NCBI GenBank assembly: GCA_030682575.1
Contig: JAUXNX010000016.1
Span: 1-64,000 of the forward strand
DNA from: Gammaproteobacteria bacterium
Lineage (GTDB): Bacteria; Pseudomonadota; Gammaproteobacteria; Pseudomonadales; Pseudohongiellaceae
Length of the DNA stretch: 64,000 nucleotides
Reading direction: 5' to 3'
Made by a program: the position numbers and the translations under genes. This document shows, piece by piece, positions 10,663 through 21,019 of the stretch. Numbering within the stretch: position 1 is the first letter of the stretch; every line of letters begins with the position of its first letter. The notes beneath the pieces are model-generated. The model searched no databases. It had not been told where the DNA came from and saw only the letters and a program-made list of their open reading frames with translations.

Positions 10663-12330
10663 TCAATTCAACTTTGATTCGCCGGGACGCAGGACCAACT
10701 GTTGTCCTGGATGGATCAAATCCGTTTCGCTAATATTGTTCCAAGTCGCAAGCTCGGACACTCCTACTCTGAATTGTCTGGCTATGCGGGCCAGTGAATC
10801 CCCTGATCTAACCCGATAGATAACTGTTTGATCGACTTCATGATCTATGTGCTGCGCTACGGTTGAATCCGCTGCAAGGTTCAATATCTGTCCAGGTCTC
10901 AGCACAGCACTTTCGTCAATATTGTTCCAGCGAGCTAGAGCTGTTGTCGTGAGATTATAGCGATTGGCTATTCTCCATAGACTATCTCCTGATCGTACTT
11001 CGTAGCGCGTTGGGGCAGTGATCTCATCTGATGAGTAGGCAGCACCCGACACATATTGGGGAGCATTCGGCATTTGTAGCGGCAAAGCTGCATTATAAGC
11101 TCGGGGAATCAATAGCGATTCTCCCGCGACAATGCGACTTCCTTCGATATTATTTGCCTGCTGCAGGGCGGTGACTTGAGTTCGAAACTCTATTGCAATC
11201 TTGCCAAGAGTATCTCCCGGTTTGACCACATAACGATCCCAGGTGACTTGTCCTTGATCTCCTCGAGAAGCCAATGCCGCATAGAAGGTTTCGATGTGAG
11301 TAACTGGTAATAATAAGCTATGTGGCCCATCAGGATGAGTAGCCCATTGTCTAAATCCGGGATTGAGTTGATAAATTGTTTCCCGTTCTACACCCGCGAT
11401 ATCAGCAGCCAGTGAGAGATCTATTTGACCACTAACTTCCACAGAAGCAACCACTCGCTCATTCTTGATGTCGGCAAGTTCAAGTCCGTATTGCTCAGGC
11501 GTCGAAAAAATTCGGCCAAGCGCGATCAACCTGGGGATGAACTCTTCAGTCACGGGGGGGAGATTCAATGACCAGTAATCAATGTCACGTGAACGTCTGC
11601 TATTGACATCCATAGCATTGCGAACGGTGCCTTGTCCGCTATTGTACGCTGCCAGCGCCAGCAACCAGTCTTCATCAAACATTTGATGCAGGGTTGAGAG
11701 ATAGTCAAGAGCTGCAGATGTCGAGGCAATTGGATCGCGACGTCCGTCATACCACCAGTCCTGCTTCAACCCGAGACTACGTGCAGTGGTTGCGATAATT
11801 TGCCATAACCCAACAGTATTTGATGATCCAGTAGCATTTGGATTATATGCACTTTCGATAATTGGCAGCAGAGCCAATTCCATTGGCATTCCACGTCGCT
11901 CCAACTCCTCGACAATCTCAAATAAAAAAGGGCTGGCGCGCTCGGACACCATATTGAGAAATTCCACATTCTCACTATAAAAAAGGATTTGACTGTCAAT
12001 TTTTTCATTATCGTGGGAAAAACTGAATTGAAGTCCATTGCCAATTCTGTCCCACACTGTTTCAAATATTTGACTTTCGTCTCGGCTGATGACGCCCGGT
12101 TCAATGTTGACTCGCGCGCCGGCATTCCTGTTTCCAATCGCACGCTGTGATTCGATACCCACACCGGTCTCATTCGAAACGCTTCCCGGAGGTGATTGTA
12201 TGGTTCCGCATGCACTGAGCAAGGTTGTGGCGGCAATCGAAAAACTCAGTCTGCGTAATCCCAAAAGGCGTTTTACTGGTAGATAGACGATAGAATGATC
12301 GGGGTGATTCTTAGAGTAAGTTGTTTGCAT
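10663..12330 (-). CDS. mltD: Membrane-bound lytic murein transglycosylase D with three LysM domains
   Basis: Lipoprotein-like LLSACG signal, ALLPIIESAYNPNATGSSNTVGLWQI SLT motif, three LysM repeats (VKPGDTL, VRSGDSL, VRSGDSL). Confidence 0.92.
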   Translation of the reverse strand: MQTTYSKNHPDHSIVYLPVKRLLGLRRLSFSIAATTLLSACGTIQSPPGSVSNETGVGIESQRAIGNRNAGARVNIEPGVISRDESQIFETVWDRIGNGLQFSFSHDNEKIDSQILFYSENVEFLNMVSERASPFLFEIVEELERRGMPMELALLPIIESAYNPNATGSSNTVGLWQIIATTARSLGLKQDWWYDGRRDPIASTSAALDYLSTLHQMFDEDWLLALAAYNSGQGTVRNAMDVNSRRSRDIDYWSLNLPPVTEEFIPRLIALGRIFSTPEQYGLELADIKNERVVASVEVSGQIDLSLAADIAGVERETIYQLNPGFRQWATHPDGPHSLLLPVTHIETFYAALASRGDQGQVTWDRYVVKPGDTLGKIAIEFRTQVTALQQANNIEGSRIVAGESLLIPRAYNAALPLQMPNAPQYVSGAAYSSDEITAPTRYEVRSGDSLWRIANRYNLTTTALARWNNIDESAVLRPGQILNLAADSTVAQHIDHEVDQTVIYRVRSGDSLARIARQFRVGVSELATWNNISETDLIHPGQQLVLRPGESKLN

Positions 12331-12368
12331 AGAAGATTCTTGAGTTTGATAAAAGCCTGAATTGACCG

Positions 12369-13277
12369 TCAGGAGCGAAAATTATCTTTCCAATGCCGTA
12401 GAGCCGCGAATACTTCTACTGCTTTGCCGAAGGAATCCGTCGCACCAGTCTCAATGTCTCGGTTAGCGACGTGAATATGACATCGCATGAATGGATTAGT
12501 TCTTAACTCCAGTTCGATAGTGGACGGCAAGGTAGGTTGTCCCGCTCTGCGAGTCTCCTCAGCTAGGGCAAACCTCTCAGGTATCGCGGAGTTATGAGGC
12601 TCTGCAGCCAGTGCAAAACGCAGATTTGCCACCGTATACTCATGCGCACAATAGACCAACGTAGAGGCGGGCAGGCTGCTCAATTTTCTAATTGAGTGGT
12701 ACATGATTTCAGGTGTGCCTTCAAAAATTCTGCCACATCCTGCAGCGAAGAGTGTATCTCCGCAGAATAACAGTCCTCCCTCCTCTATACCCATAGCAGG
12801 CACAAAGTATGCGATATGATCCAAGGTGTGGCCTGGAACTGTCAACACTTCAAAACGCCTTTGCAGCAATTCAAACACATCTGCATCACCCAACGGTACG
12901 TCCACTGAATCAATCTTCGGTGATACCGGGCCGTATACAGTAGCGGACGGGAAAAAGCCCAGAAGCTGTCTGACACCCCCAATGTGGTCCGCATGATGGT
13001 GAGTCAAAAGGATAGCCGAAAGCTCAAGCCCTTCAGCGCGCAGGAGCCGAAGCACTGGCTCAGCATCACCTGGATCGACAACGCATACGCCCCGACTACT
13101 GGAGTCATCCAGTATCCATATATAGTTGTCATTGAAGGCCTCTATAGGCCTGACTCGTAAGCTCATAAAACAAGTTCTTGATTCAACTGAAAAGCAATCA
13201 TAGTGGCTAAGTGGCATTAAACAAGCATTTTTTGACCTGATCGAATACGATTGCCCTACTTGTGTTAAAACGTACAC
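12369..13277 (-). CDS. gloB: Hydroxyacylglutathione hydrolase (glyoxalase II)
   Basis: MSLRVRPIEAFNDNYIWIL and metallo-beta-lactamase THHHADHIGG; internal start MSLRVR likely. Confidence 0.93.
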   Translation of the reverse strand: MYVLTQVGQSYSIRSKNACLMPLSHYDCFSVESRTCFMSLRVRPIEAFNDNYIWILDDSSSRGVCVVDPGDAEPVLRLLRAEGLELSAILLTHHHADHIGGVRQLLGFFPSATVYGPVSPKIDSVDVPLGDADVFELLQRRFEVLTVPGHTLDHIAYFVPAMGIEEGGLLFCGDTLFAAGCGRIFEGTPEIMYHSIRKLSSLPASTLVYCAHEYTVANLRFALAAEPHNSAIPERFALAEETRRAGQPTLPSTIELELRTNPFMRCHIHVANRDIETGATDSFGKAVEVFAALRHWKDNFRS

Positions 13278-13324
13278 AGGTACATGGTTGGTGCTAATAG
13301 AGTAAGAGGGAGTTCAGGAAAATC

Positions 13325-14149
13325 ATGAGGTTCATATCAGAATACACCGCGAGATGGCAGCGGCGCCACGAACTTCCAGAGCCCTCAACCGTGTACCGCC
13401 AGATGGCAGATTGGTTGCATACACCTCTTGGCAAAACTTTACTCACCAGTGAGAGGCGTATGCTGGAACCTCTACTTGCACGGGTATTTGGTTATCATAT
13501 TTTGCAAGTGGGATGCAGCAACCAGTCTATGCTTGACGACAGCCCGGTTGGTCATAAAATCCTCTTTATCCCTGCGATCGAGACAGGTGCCAATGCCCCG
13601 GTAGCCAATAATGAAGCGTTGCCTTTAATGACCGAAAGCGTAGACGCCGTTCTGGTTCATCACGCACTGGATTTCACCCCCGACAGTTACAGACTTTTGC
13701 GAGAGGCCGCCAGAGTCGTGATTCCGGGTGGAAAGTTGTTGATAATTGGCTTCAACCCACTAAGTACATGGGGGGTGCGCAAGCTTTTTCGCTGGAGGAA
13801 CAATCTTCCTTGGAATGCGCGCTTCATATCAAGCCTTCGGGTTAGTGATTGGCTGAAACTGCTCGATTTCAAGATTGACAAGGTGGAGCATGGCGCTTAC
13901 ATGTTGCCGCTCAACCAGCTGCGAGTTGTCAATTCTGCAACCCGCCTCGAATCCATAGGGCGACGCTTTATTTCTCCTTTTGGAGCTGTTTATCTGATTG
14001 TCGCCTGTAAACAGGTGATGCCTGTCACTCCTGTCATACCCCGCTGGCCGCGAATTCCAAGGCCTGTTATTGTGCGTCCGGTTGGTGAAACGGCTGGCGC
14101 CCGAAGAGGTCTCAGACAGAAACAGGCAAAAAGTTCATACAATGAGTGA
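13325..14149 (+). CDS. SAM-dependent methyltransferase adjacent to rnhA
   Basis: Class I methyltransferase fold motifs ([21 protein letters not shown]); conserved gloB-methyltransferase-rnhA-dnaQ order. Confidence 0.85.
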   Translation: MRFISEYTARWQRRHELPEPSTVYRQMADWLHTPLGKTLLTSERRMLEPLLARVFGYHILQVGCSNQSMLDDSPVGHKILFIPAIETGANAPVANNEALPLMTESVDAVLVHHALDFTPDSYRLLREAARVVIPGGKLLIIGFNPLSTWGVRKLFRWRNNLPWNARFISSLRVSDWLKLLDFKIDKVEHGAYMLPLNQLRVVNSATRLESIGRRFISPFGAVYLIVACKQVMPVTPVIPRWPRIPRPVIVRPVGETAGARRGLRQKQAKSSYNE

Positions 14150-14628
14150 TTCCTCCCAGAAGCAATCAGGAAGCTGCCGGCTTGTCGAAAATAGTTGAAA
14201 TGTACACAGATGGAGCCTGTCGGGGAAACCCGGGCAAAGGAGGGTGGGGTGTTTTGCTGCGATATGGCGATAACGAGAGGAGGCTGTACGGTGGGGAAAT
14301 ACTGACTACCAACAATCGTATGGAACTGACTGCAGTCATTGAAGGGCTGAACGCTCTGACACGCCTTGGCTGCGACGTCCATATTGTGAGCGACTCCCGA
14401 TACGTACTTTCTGGAATCACAGAATGGTTACCCAATTGGAAAAAGCGCAATTGGAAGACTGCTGGCAAAAAGCCAGTGATGAATGCAGATCTTTGGCTAC
14501 AGCTTGATGAACTGGCGGCTCGCCATAAAATCACGTGGGAATGGGTAAAAGGGCACAGCGGTCATGCTGAAAATGACATTGCAGATGAACTCGCCAATCT
14601 GGGAATTGATGAGCTGCCATCCGATTGA
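14146..14628 (+). CDS. rnhA: Ribonuclease HI (possible true start TTG 14182)
   Basis: [50 protein letters not shown]. Confidence 0.96.
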   Translation: MIPPRSNQEAAGLSKIVEMYTDGACRGNPGKGGWGVLLRYGDNERRLYGGEILTTNNRMELTAVIEGLNALTRLGCDVHIVSDSRYVLSGITEWLPNWKKRNWKTAGKKPVMNADLWLQLDELAARHKITWEWVKGHSGHAENDIADELANLGIDELPSD

Positions 14629-14680
14629 ACTCCGTTCTACAATCAAGTTTATTCCGAATTATCAATGATCCAGAGAAGCC

Positions 14681-15391
14681 ATGAGACAAATCGTACTTGA
14701 TACCGAAACTACCGGGTTGGACCCTGCACAAGGTCATCGTGTCATTGAGATCGGCTGCGTGGAGATTGAAAACAGAAGACTGACAGGCCGACATTTTCAT
14801 TGCTATCTCAATCCTGATCGCGAGATTGACGAAGGGGCTGTCCAAGTGCACGGTATCACCACCGCGTTTCTCGCCGACAAACCAAGATTTCCACAAATAG
14901 TCGAAGATTTCCTGCGCTTTGTGGCTGGTGCTGAACTTGTCATACACAACGCGCCATTCGACCTTGGTTTTCTCAACAGCGAGTTGCAGCTTGTTGGTAA
15001 CTATCCCGCTATCGAAACACAGTGCACGGTGACTGACACACTGGTGATGGCCAGAAAAAAGCACCCAGGTCAGCGCAATAGTCTCGACGCATTGTGCAAA
15101 CGATACGAGGTAGACAATTCTCAGCGGGATCTCCATGGTGCCTTGCTGGATGCCGAAATCCTTGCAGACGTTTATTTGTTGATGACCGGTGGTCAGACCA
15201 ATCTGCTGCTTGGCAGTGAAGAGAACGTTGTTGAAAAGCGAGACAATCCAATCCGAAAATTGAATGTTGAAAGAGGGCTGCTTGTCACCCAGCAACTGGA
15301 TGACGAAGAAGCAGCAGCACATCAACGACTGCTCGAGCGTATCAATAAAGACAGCCGTAATCGTTGTATCTGGACAACCCAGGACGCCTGA
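14681..15391 (+). CDS. dnaQ: DNA polymerase III epsilon subunit
   Basis: RQIVLDTETTGLDPAQGHRVIEIG ExoI motif, HGALLDAEILADVYLLMTGGQ ExoIII motif. Confidence 0.96.
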   Translation: MRQIVLDTETTGLDPAQGHRVIEIGCVEIENRRLTGRHFHCYLNPDREIDEGAVQVHGITTAFLADKPRFPQIVEDFLRFVAGAELVIHNAPFDLGFLNSELQLVGNYPAIETQCTVTDTLVMARKKHPGQRNSLDALCKRYEVDNSQRDLHGALLDAEILADVYLLMTGGQTNLLLGSEENVVEKRDNPIRKLNVERGLLVTQQLDDEEAAAHQRLLERINKDSRNRCIWTTQDA

Positions 15392-15414
15392 GTGTATCGA
15401 GCTAACCTATTGTC

Positions 15415-16218
15415 ATGAACCGCACCATAGGCTATTTTTTTCGACAACAGGACCTCGCTGGCGATGAGCATATAGTCCTGTTTCACAACGGTAGTGTTTT
15501 ATTGCGGGAGGACAAGATTTTCTGGCCAGTCTCCATGCTGCAGCACCTCAATTTACGGAGTCATCATTCTCTGTTGGTCGGGCGTTTCCAGAATCGAAAT
15601 TGCATGGCCTTTGCGCTCCTGGACGACCATGTTGCTTCCCTGAATGCAGTGAAAAAAACTCCGCGTCAATTGCTGCTCGAACGCGGATTGGACGACTTTG
15701 GGCTGATTGGGCAATCTAACCAATTGCTCAACTGGTTACAAAGTCACCGATTCTGTGGACACTGTGGAAACAAAACAGTCCCCCATGACAGTGAAAGAAC
15801 TCTGGTCTGTCCTGCCTGCAGATTGCATTTCTATCCGAGGATTAATCCTTGTGTCATCGTGCTGGTATGTCGCGAAGACAAGTTATTGTTGGCTCGACAC
15901 AACAAAGCGAGCAGTCCGTATTTCAGTTGTCTGGCAGGATTCATGGAAGCAGGGGAAACTCCCGAAGAAACAGTCGCAAGAGAGGTGCGTGAAGAAGTTG
16001 GGATTGAGGTAGAAAATATTCGCTATATAAAGAGTCAATCCTGGCCGTTTCCATCACAGTTGATGTTGGGGTTTTTCGCAGACTACAAGTCGGGAGAAAT
16101 CGAAGTGGACGGCAAGGAAATCGCTGAAGCCCACTGGTATGAGCGAGATTCTTTACCGCTCTCACCAGCAGCTGGTATCAGTGTCGCAGGCCAGCTCATT
16201 GAGCTATTCTTGCAATAA
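15415..16218 (+). CDS. nudC: NADH pyrophosphatase (NAD-capped RNA hydrolase)
   Basis: Zinc ribbon CGHCGNKT...CPACRLHFYPRINPCVIV and Nudix box GFMEAGETPEETVAREVREEVGI. Confidence 0.94.
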   Translation: MNRTIGYFFRQQDLAGDEHIVLFHNGSVLLREDKIFWPVSMLQHLNLRSHHSLLVGRFQNRNCMAFALLDDHVASLNAVKKTPRQLLLERGLDDFGLIGQSNQLLNWLQSHRFCGHCGNKTVPHDSERTLVCPACRLHFYPRINPCVIVLVCREDKLLLARHNKASSPYFSCLAGFMEAGETPEETVAREVREEVGIEVENIRYIKSQSWPFPSQLMLGFFADYKSGEIEVDGKEIAEAHWYERDSLPLSPAAGISVAGQLIELFLQ

Positions 16219-16258
16219 TCTTGATCGAAGACCATCGTGAATTCTGAGGAGAAAATTT

Positions 16259-17338
16259 TTGGAGTACTTAATCGAATACGGCATGTTCCTGGCGAAGGTG
16301 GCAACCTTGGTAGTGGCCTTCGTCATCCTGCTCGGAGCAATTATTTCTGTGGGTTCGCGGAGTCGACGTCAGGCATCCGGCAAAGGAACCATCAGCGTGG
16401 TTCGACTGAATGACGAACTGGAAGATATGCGTGATGCCATGAAGAAAGTTGTGTATGACAAACCTACTTTCAAACACGAGCAAAAACTTGAAAAGAAGCG
16501 ACACAAGGAAGAAGAGCGCGAACGCAAACGTCAACTAAGAGCCGAAGGTGCAGATGCTGCCTATATGGATGACCATATCAAGAAAAGAGTCTATCTTCTG
16601 GATTTTGATGGTGATATAGAAGCCAGCGCTGTCGATTCGCTGCGCGAGGAAATTACTGCAGTGCTCACTCTGGCGACACAGAAGGACGAAGTAATTCTCC
16701 GCCTGGAAAGCCCCGGTGGGATGGTACACGCCTATGGGCTGGCATCATCGCAATTGTTAAGAATCAAGGACAGCGGCATAGCTCTGACGATCTGCGTCGA
16801 CAAGGTTGCGGCCAGTGGTGGTTATATGATGGCCTGTCTGGCCGACAAACTCATTGCAGCACCTTTTGCGATTCTGGGCTCGATAGGCGTGTTGGTGCAG
16901 TTACCGAATTTCAATCGTCTCCTGCACAAGCATGATGTCGATTACGAGACTATCACCGCTGGAGAATACAAAACGACGCTGAGTACTTTTGGTGAAATTA
17001 CCCAGAAAGGCCGGGACAAGGTCAAGGAGGATGTGGAAGAGATGCATGTTATCTTCAAGGACTGGGTCAAACTTCATCGCCCAGTAGTCGATATTGACAA
17101 TATTGCTACAGGCGAGACTTGGGTAGGCCTGCAAGCACGGGACAAAAACATGATTGACGAAGTGATGACCAGCGACGAGTGCATCGTCAGGGCTTGCGAC
17201 GATGCAGACGTCTTTGCTGTCAGTTACGAGATCCGCAAAAGTATCGGAGACAGGCTCGGCGTCGCCGTTCACAAAGCGCTGGATCGTACAATTCTCGCCT
17301 GGCTGAAACGAGCGCGGGAAACCAGTTTTTACTCCTGA
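16259..17338 (+). CDS. sohB: Protease SohB (S49 family); TTG start
   Basis: N-terminal TM segment, RLESPGGMVHAYGLASSQL, VDKVAASGGYMMACLADKLIAAPFAILGSIGV. Confidence 0.92.
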   Translation: MEYLIEYGMFLAKVATLVVAFVILLGAIISVGSRSRRQASGKGTISVVRLNDELEDMRDAMKKVVYDKPTFKHEQKLEKKRHKEEERERKRQLRAEGADAAYMDDHIKKRVYLLDFDGDIEASAVDSLREEITAVLTLATQKDEVILRLESPGGMVHAYGLASSQLLRIKDSGIALTICVDKVAASGGYMMACLADKLIAAPFAILGSIGVLVQLPNFNRLLHKHDVDYETITAGEYKTTLSTFGEITQKGRDKVKEDVEEMHVIFKDWVKLHRPVVDIDNIATGETWVGLQARDKNMIDEVMTSDECIVRACDDADVFAVSYEIRKSIGDRLGVAVHKALDRTILAWLKRARETSFYS

Positions 17339-17366
17339 ATTCAAAAACCCTTACGGATTCCAGCCC

Positions 17367-18389
17367 ATGAATTCAACAGATGTCGCGTTTAAATGCTTCA
17401 GAGTATCTGAGAAAGCAGACGGAGATTCATCACGCTTCATTGGTGAGAGATCAGAGCGCAAACTGAGCGAACTGCCCCCAGGTGACGTGTTGATCAAAGT
17501 TCACTATTCCTCGCTCAATTACAAAGATGTTTTGTCTGCCAACGGAAATAAAAGCGTTACACGTCAGTATCCGCATACGCCAGGTATCGATGCCGCTGGG
17601 ACAGTAGTCAACTCAGACATCGCGCAATTCAAATGTGGCGACCAGGTTCTTGTAACAGGCTATGACCTGGGCATGAACACGGATGGCGGATTCTCAGAGT
17701 ACATTCGCGTACCAGCAACATGGGTATTACCACTTCCTGTAGGTTTAACCCTGCATCACTCCATGGTGCTTGGCACAGCAGGCTTCACAGCCGCACTATG
17801 TGTAGAAAAACTGATCCAGACTGGTTTGAGCCCGGACAAGGGCGAGATCCTTGTCACTGGCGCTACAGGGGGTGTAGGCGTCATTGCTGTTGCTCTGTTG
17901 GCAAAGCTCGGCTACACGGTCACTGCATGCACTGGCAAGCACAATCAGGAATCGTTTTTGAAAGATATTGGTGCAACTTCAATAATCGACCGTGCGGGGC
18001 TTGCTGAGCCGTCGACGCGGCCACTATTGAAAGAGCGCTGGGCAGGGGCAGTCGATGTCGCAGGAGGTGAACTTCTCTGGAACATTCTCAAATCACTTCA
18101 GTACGGGGGCAGTGTTGCTTGCTGCGGCCTTGTGGGAGCGCCAACACTTGATGCCACCGTGTTTCCCTTCATCTTGCGTGGTGTGAATCTACTGGGAGTA
18201 GATTCTGTGAACTTGCCCCTAGAGAAGAAAGGCGCCATCTGGGCGCTGCTGGCGAGTTCATGGGCGCTTCCGAAGCTTGAAACTATTGGAACAGATATTA
18301 CATTGTGGGAGCTTGCAGAAAGCCTGCAAACCATACTGGAGGGCAGGGCAGTCGGACGAATGATTCTTAACCTTTCACGCCCCAACTGA
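17367..18389 (+). CDS. acuI: YhdH/AcuI-family acrylyl-CoA reductase / quinone oxidoreductase
   Basis: HYSSLNYKDVLSANGNKSVTRQYPHTPGIDAAGTV and VTGATGGVGVIAVALLAKLGY. Confidence 0.88.
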   Translation: MNSTDVAFKCFRVSEKADGDSSRFIGERSERKLSELPPGDVLIKVHYSSLNYKDVLSANGNKSVTRQYPHTPGIDAAGTVVNSDIAQFKCGDQVLVTGYDLGMNTDGGFSEYIRVPATWVLPLPVGLTLHHSMVLGTAGFTAALCVEKLIQTGLSPDKGEILVTGATGGVGVIAVALLAKLGYTVTACTGKHNQESFLKDIGATSIIDRAGLAEPSTRPLLKERWAGAVDVAGGELLWNILKSLQYGGSVACCGLVGAPTLDATVFPFILRGVNLLGVDSVNLPLEKKGAIWALLASSWALPKLETIGTDITLWELAESLQTILEGRAVGRMILNLSRPN

Positions 18390-18405
18390 TCTCGCCAAGT
18401 CAGAC

Positions 18406-18909
18406 TTATGCACGGCGTCTGAACAGGGGCAGGGGCTTGTCTGCGCTGACTTGATAGCCGTCATTGAAATCCTCAAACGCACCCAGCGCTGACTCCAAAT
18501 TCTGATCCGCACGCATGGTAAAAGCATCAAAGCCACAGCGAGACATATAGAAAAGCTGGTCTCGCAGGACGTCGCCGATTGCACGAATTTCCCCCTTGAA
18601 ACCCAGATTGAGTCTTAATTCCCGTGCAGAGGAATACGCTCTGCCATCTGTAAACACTGGAAAGTTCAGCGCGATCAACTCCAGAATATTCCAGTCATCG
18701 CCAAGGGCAGACGGTATCTCATGGCTGTCCAACCAGACAGCACTCTTGCCACTGCGCTGCTGCAGAGCGTCCCGGTTCTCGAGCCAGTAGGGCAGTGGCA
18801 CGATCAGATTCAATTCCGCAGAAGATAGCGCTTCCGCCTGCTCCATCAGATCGCGGACGAGTGTCCATTGGTCATCAATGATCTTACGATTCTTAATCAG
18901 CTTTGGCAT
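18406..18909 (-). CDS. DUF934 protein associated with sulfite reductase
   Basis: MPKLIKNRKIIDDQW...FPVFTDGRAYSSARELRLNLGFKGEIRAIGDVLRDQLFYMSRCGFDAF; overlaps cysI 3' end; start 18909 preferred over track start 19002. Confidence 0.88.
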   Translation of the reverse strand: MPKLIKNRKIIDDQWTLVRDLMEQAEALSSAELNLIVPLPYWLENRDALQQRSGKSAVWLDSHEIPSALGDDWNILELIALNFPVFTDGRAYSSARELRLNLGFKGEIRAIGDVLRDQLFYMSRCGFDAFTMRADQNLESALGAFEDFNDGYQVSADKPLPLFRRRA

Positions 18910-20551
18910 ATACCTTCTCCCTGAACGGCTCAATGCCAATGCGGTTAAAAGTGTCCAGGAACCGCTCTCCGGCCCGACGCTGAGTGGTATAGACGCTGAC
19001 AATCTTGTCGATCACGTCTGGCACTTCCTCCTGGGCAAACGATGGCCCCACAATTTGACCCAGTGATGTCTGATCCTCGACAGAACCACCGAGAGATATC
19101 TGGTAGAACTCCGCACCTTTCTTGTCGACGCCAAGAATACCGATATTGCCTACATGATGATGTCCGCAGGCATTCATGCAACCGGAAATATTAAGGGACA
19201 GGGCACCGATATCGCGTAATGCGACCGGATCACTGAAACGGCGCTGAATCGATTCTGCAATCGGGATTGACTTGGCATTGGCAAGTGAACAGAAGTCACC
19301 GCCGGGGCAGCAAATGATGTCTGTCAGCAGACCAAGATTATCGGCGTTCAAATCCTGTGACTTCAGTTTCTGCCAGAGCGTATATAAAGACTCCTTCTCG
19401 ACGTCAGCAAGAATGACATTCTGCTCATGACTGACACGGAGCTCGCCAAAGCTGAAGTGATCCGCCAGATCCGCTATGAAGTTCATCTGATCGGTCGTGA
19501 CATCGCCTGGAGCAGAACCCGTCTTCTTCAAACTGATTGTCACAATGGCGTAGCCTGGCTTCTTGTGAGCATTAACGTTCTGATAGTACCAACTGGCGAA
19601 CAGCACATCGCTACTGAGGGCCTTGTCAAGTATCGGATTACTGTCCGACATGGGCTTGTAGGCCGGATCATGGAAGAAGCTCTTGCAGCGTTCAAATTCC
19701 GCATTGGTCAAAGTCAGTGGCCCATCTTTGAGATCAAGCCATTCCTTCTCAACCTTCGCTCGGAACTCGTCGACACCAGTTTCCTTCACCAAAATCTTGA
19801 TTCGCGCCTTGTACTTGTTGTCGCGGCGTCCTTCGCGGTTATATACACGTAGAATTGCATCGAGGTAAGTCAACAAGTGTTGCTTTGGCAGGAAGGGACG
19901 GATTTCCTTGCCCACGACTGGTGTCCGCCCCAAACCACCACCTACAAGTACTCTGAAGCCGATCTCGCCAACGTCATTTCGAACTATGAACAAGCCAATG
20001 TCGTGCACCTGAGTCGCAGCCTGGTCATCCTGTGTGCCGCATACTGCGATCTTGAACTTACGTGGCAGATAAGCAAATTCCGGATGGAATGTGGACCACT
20101 GACGAATGATTTCGCAGTAGGGCCGACTGTCCTCGATTTCATTCACGGCACAACCAGCGAACTGGTCAGTGGTGGTATTTCTGATGCAGTTGCCGCTGGT
20201 CTGTATGGCATGCATTTCGACTTCTGCCAAATGCGCCAGAATATCCGGCACATCAGCAAGAGCAGGCCAGTTGAATTGGATATTCTGCCGGGTTGTAAAG
20301 TGGCCATAGCCTTTGTCGTAGTAGTCAGCAATGTATGCGAGCTTGCGCATCTGTCGACTGGAGAGCATGCCGTATGGAATAGCGATACGAAGCATCGGCG
20401 CCAGACGTTGCACGTAGAGTCCATTCTGCAGACGGAGAGGCAGAAACTCGGGGGCCGCAAGCTCACCCTTCAGGAATCGATCAGTCTGATTGCGAAACTG
20501 GGCAATGCGATCAGTGAGCATCTGGTGGTCGTAATTATCGTATCTGTACAT
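18893..20551 (-). CDS. cysI: Nitrite/sulfite reductase hemoprotein (CysI-type)
   Basis: NCIRNTTTDQFAGCA..., siroheme/4Fe4S ligands CCPGGDFCSLA and NISGCMNACGHHHVGNIG. Confidence 0.92.
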   Translation of the reverse strand: MYRYDNYDHQMLTDRIAQFRNQTDRFLKGELAAPEFLPLRLQNGLYVQRLAPMLRIAIPYGMLSSRQMRKLAYIADYYDKGYGHFTTRQNIQFNWPALADVPDILAHLAEVEMHAIQTSGNCIRNTTTDQFAGCAVNEIEDSRPYCEIIRQWSTFHPEFAYLPRKFKIAVCGTQDDQAATQVHDIGLFIVRNDVGEIGFRVLVGGGLGRTPVVGKEIRPFLPKQHLLTYLDAILRVYNREGRRDNKYKARIKILVKETGVDEFRAKVEKEWLDLKDGPLTLTNAEFERCKSFFHDPAYKPMSDSNPILDKALSSDVLFASWYYQNVNAHKKPGYAIVTISLKKTGSAPGDVTTDQMNFIADLADHFSFGELRVSHEQNVILADVEKESLYTLWQKLKSQDLNADNLGLLTDIICCPGGDFCSLANAKSIPIAESIQRRFSDPVALRDIGALSLNISGCMNACGHHHVGNIGILGVDKKGAEFYQISLGGSVEDQTSLGQIVGPSFAQEEVPDVIDKIVSVYTTQRRAGERFLDTFNRIGIEPFREKVYAKAD

Positions 20552-20679
20552 GATGAGCTTCTGAATCAGATGAAATTGAAACGCGGTTTTTCAGGGTAAT
20601 GAGAGTTTAAGCATTTGCTCGGCCAAATGGGGCCGTAATTGTAAATCAAACATCCGGACGAGCGCCAGCCACTGTAAAC

Positions 20680-20713
20680 ACTTGATATTGACACACAGTT
20701 GTCACTATCAAGT
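20680..20713. promoter_or_regulatory. Near-perfect inverted repeat, putative operator
   Basis: ACTTGATATTGACA-cacagt-TGTCACTATCAAGT, 13 of 14 arm positions complementary; partial third half-site ACTTGATT at 20731. Confidence 0.65.
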
Positions 20714-20732
20714 CTTGTTAGGCAAATTTCAC

Positions 20733-20760
20733 TTGATTCTATGGGGTGACGGATTAGAAT
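20733..20760 (+). promoter_or_regulatory. Putative sigma-70 promoter for the 20826 small ORF
   Basis: TTGATT - 16 nt - TAGAAT. Confidence 0.45.
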
Positions 20761-20825
20761 ATTTGACTGATTTTTTTGCCAGACACTCGCATCATTCAGT
20801 CAACATCATATAGACAGGATTTATT

Positions 20826-20963
20826 ATGAGTCATCATGAAGTGCACACCAGCAGTGAAGTCGATCATGAAGAAATGGACAGCAACAGTCGCGCTGATGCA
20901 ATTGCCATACTGTCACTGGTAGTAATTATCGTCGCCATGGCGGTTTTCTACGTCAGCCGCTAA
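20826..20963 (+). CDS. 45-aa single-span membrane microprotein, not in ORF track
   Basis: MSHHEVHTSSEVDHEEMDSNSRADAIAILSLVVIIVAMAVFYVSR*; His/acidic N-terminus plus one hydrophobic helix; promoter-like sequence upstream. Confidence 0.65.
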   Translation: MSHHEVHTSSEVDHEEMDSNSRADAIAILSLVVIIVAMAVFYVSR

Positions 20964-21019
20964 GTCAACCAGTCCTGTCTTCCGCAGTTTCAGCCCAGTT
21001 GCTCGGAATCGCCGAAAAA

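Noticed and set aside
14531-15325. 264-aa minus-strand ORF antisense to dnaQ
   Set aside because: Overlaps dnaQ and rnhA, both with full motif support.
19877-20599. 240-aa plus-strand ORF antisense to cysI
   Set aside because: cysI carries siroheme/Fe-S motifs in the opposite frame; the antisense ORF has none.
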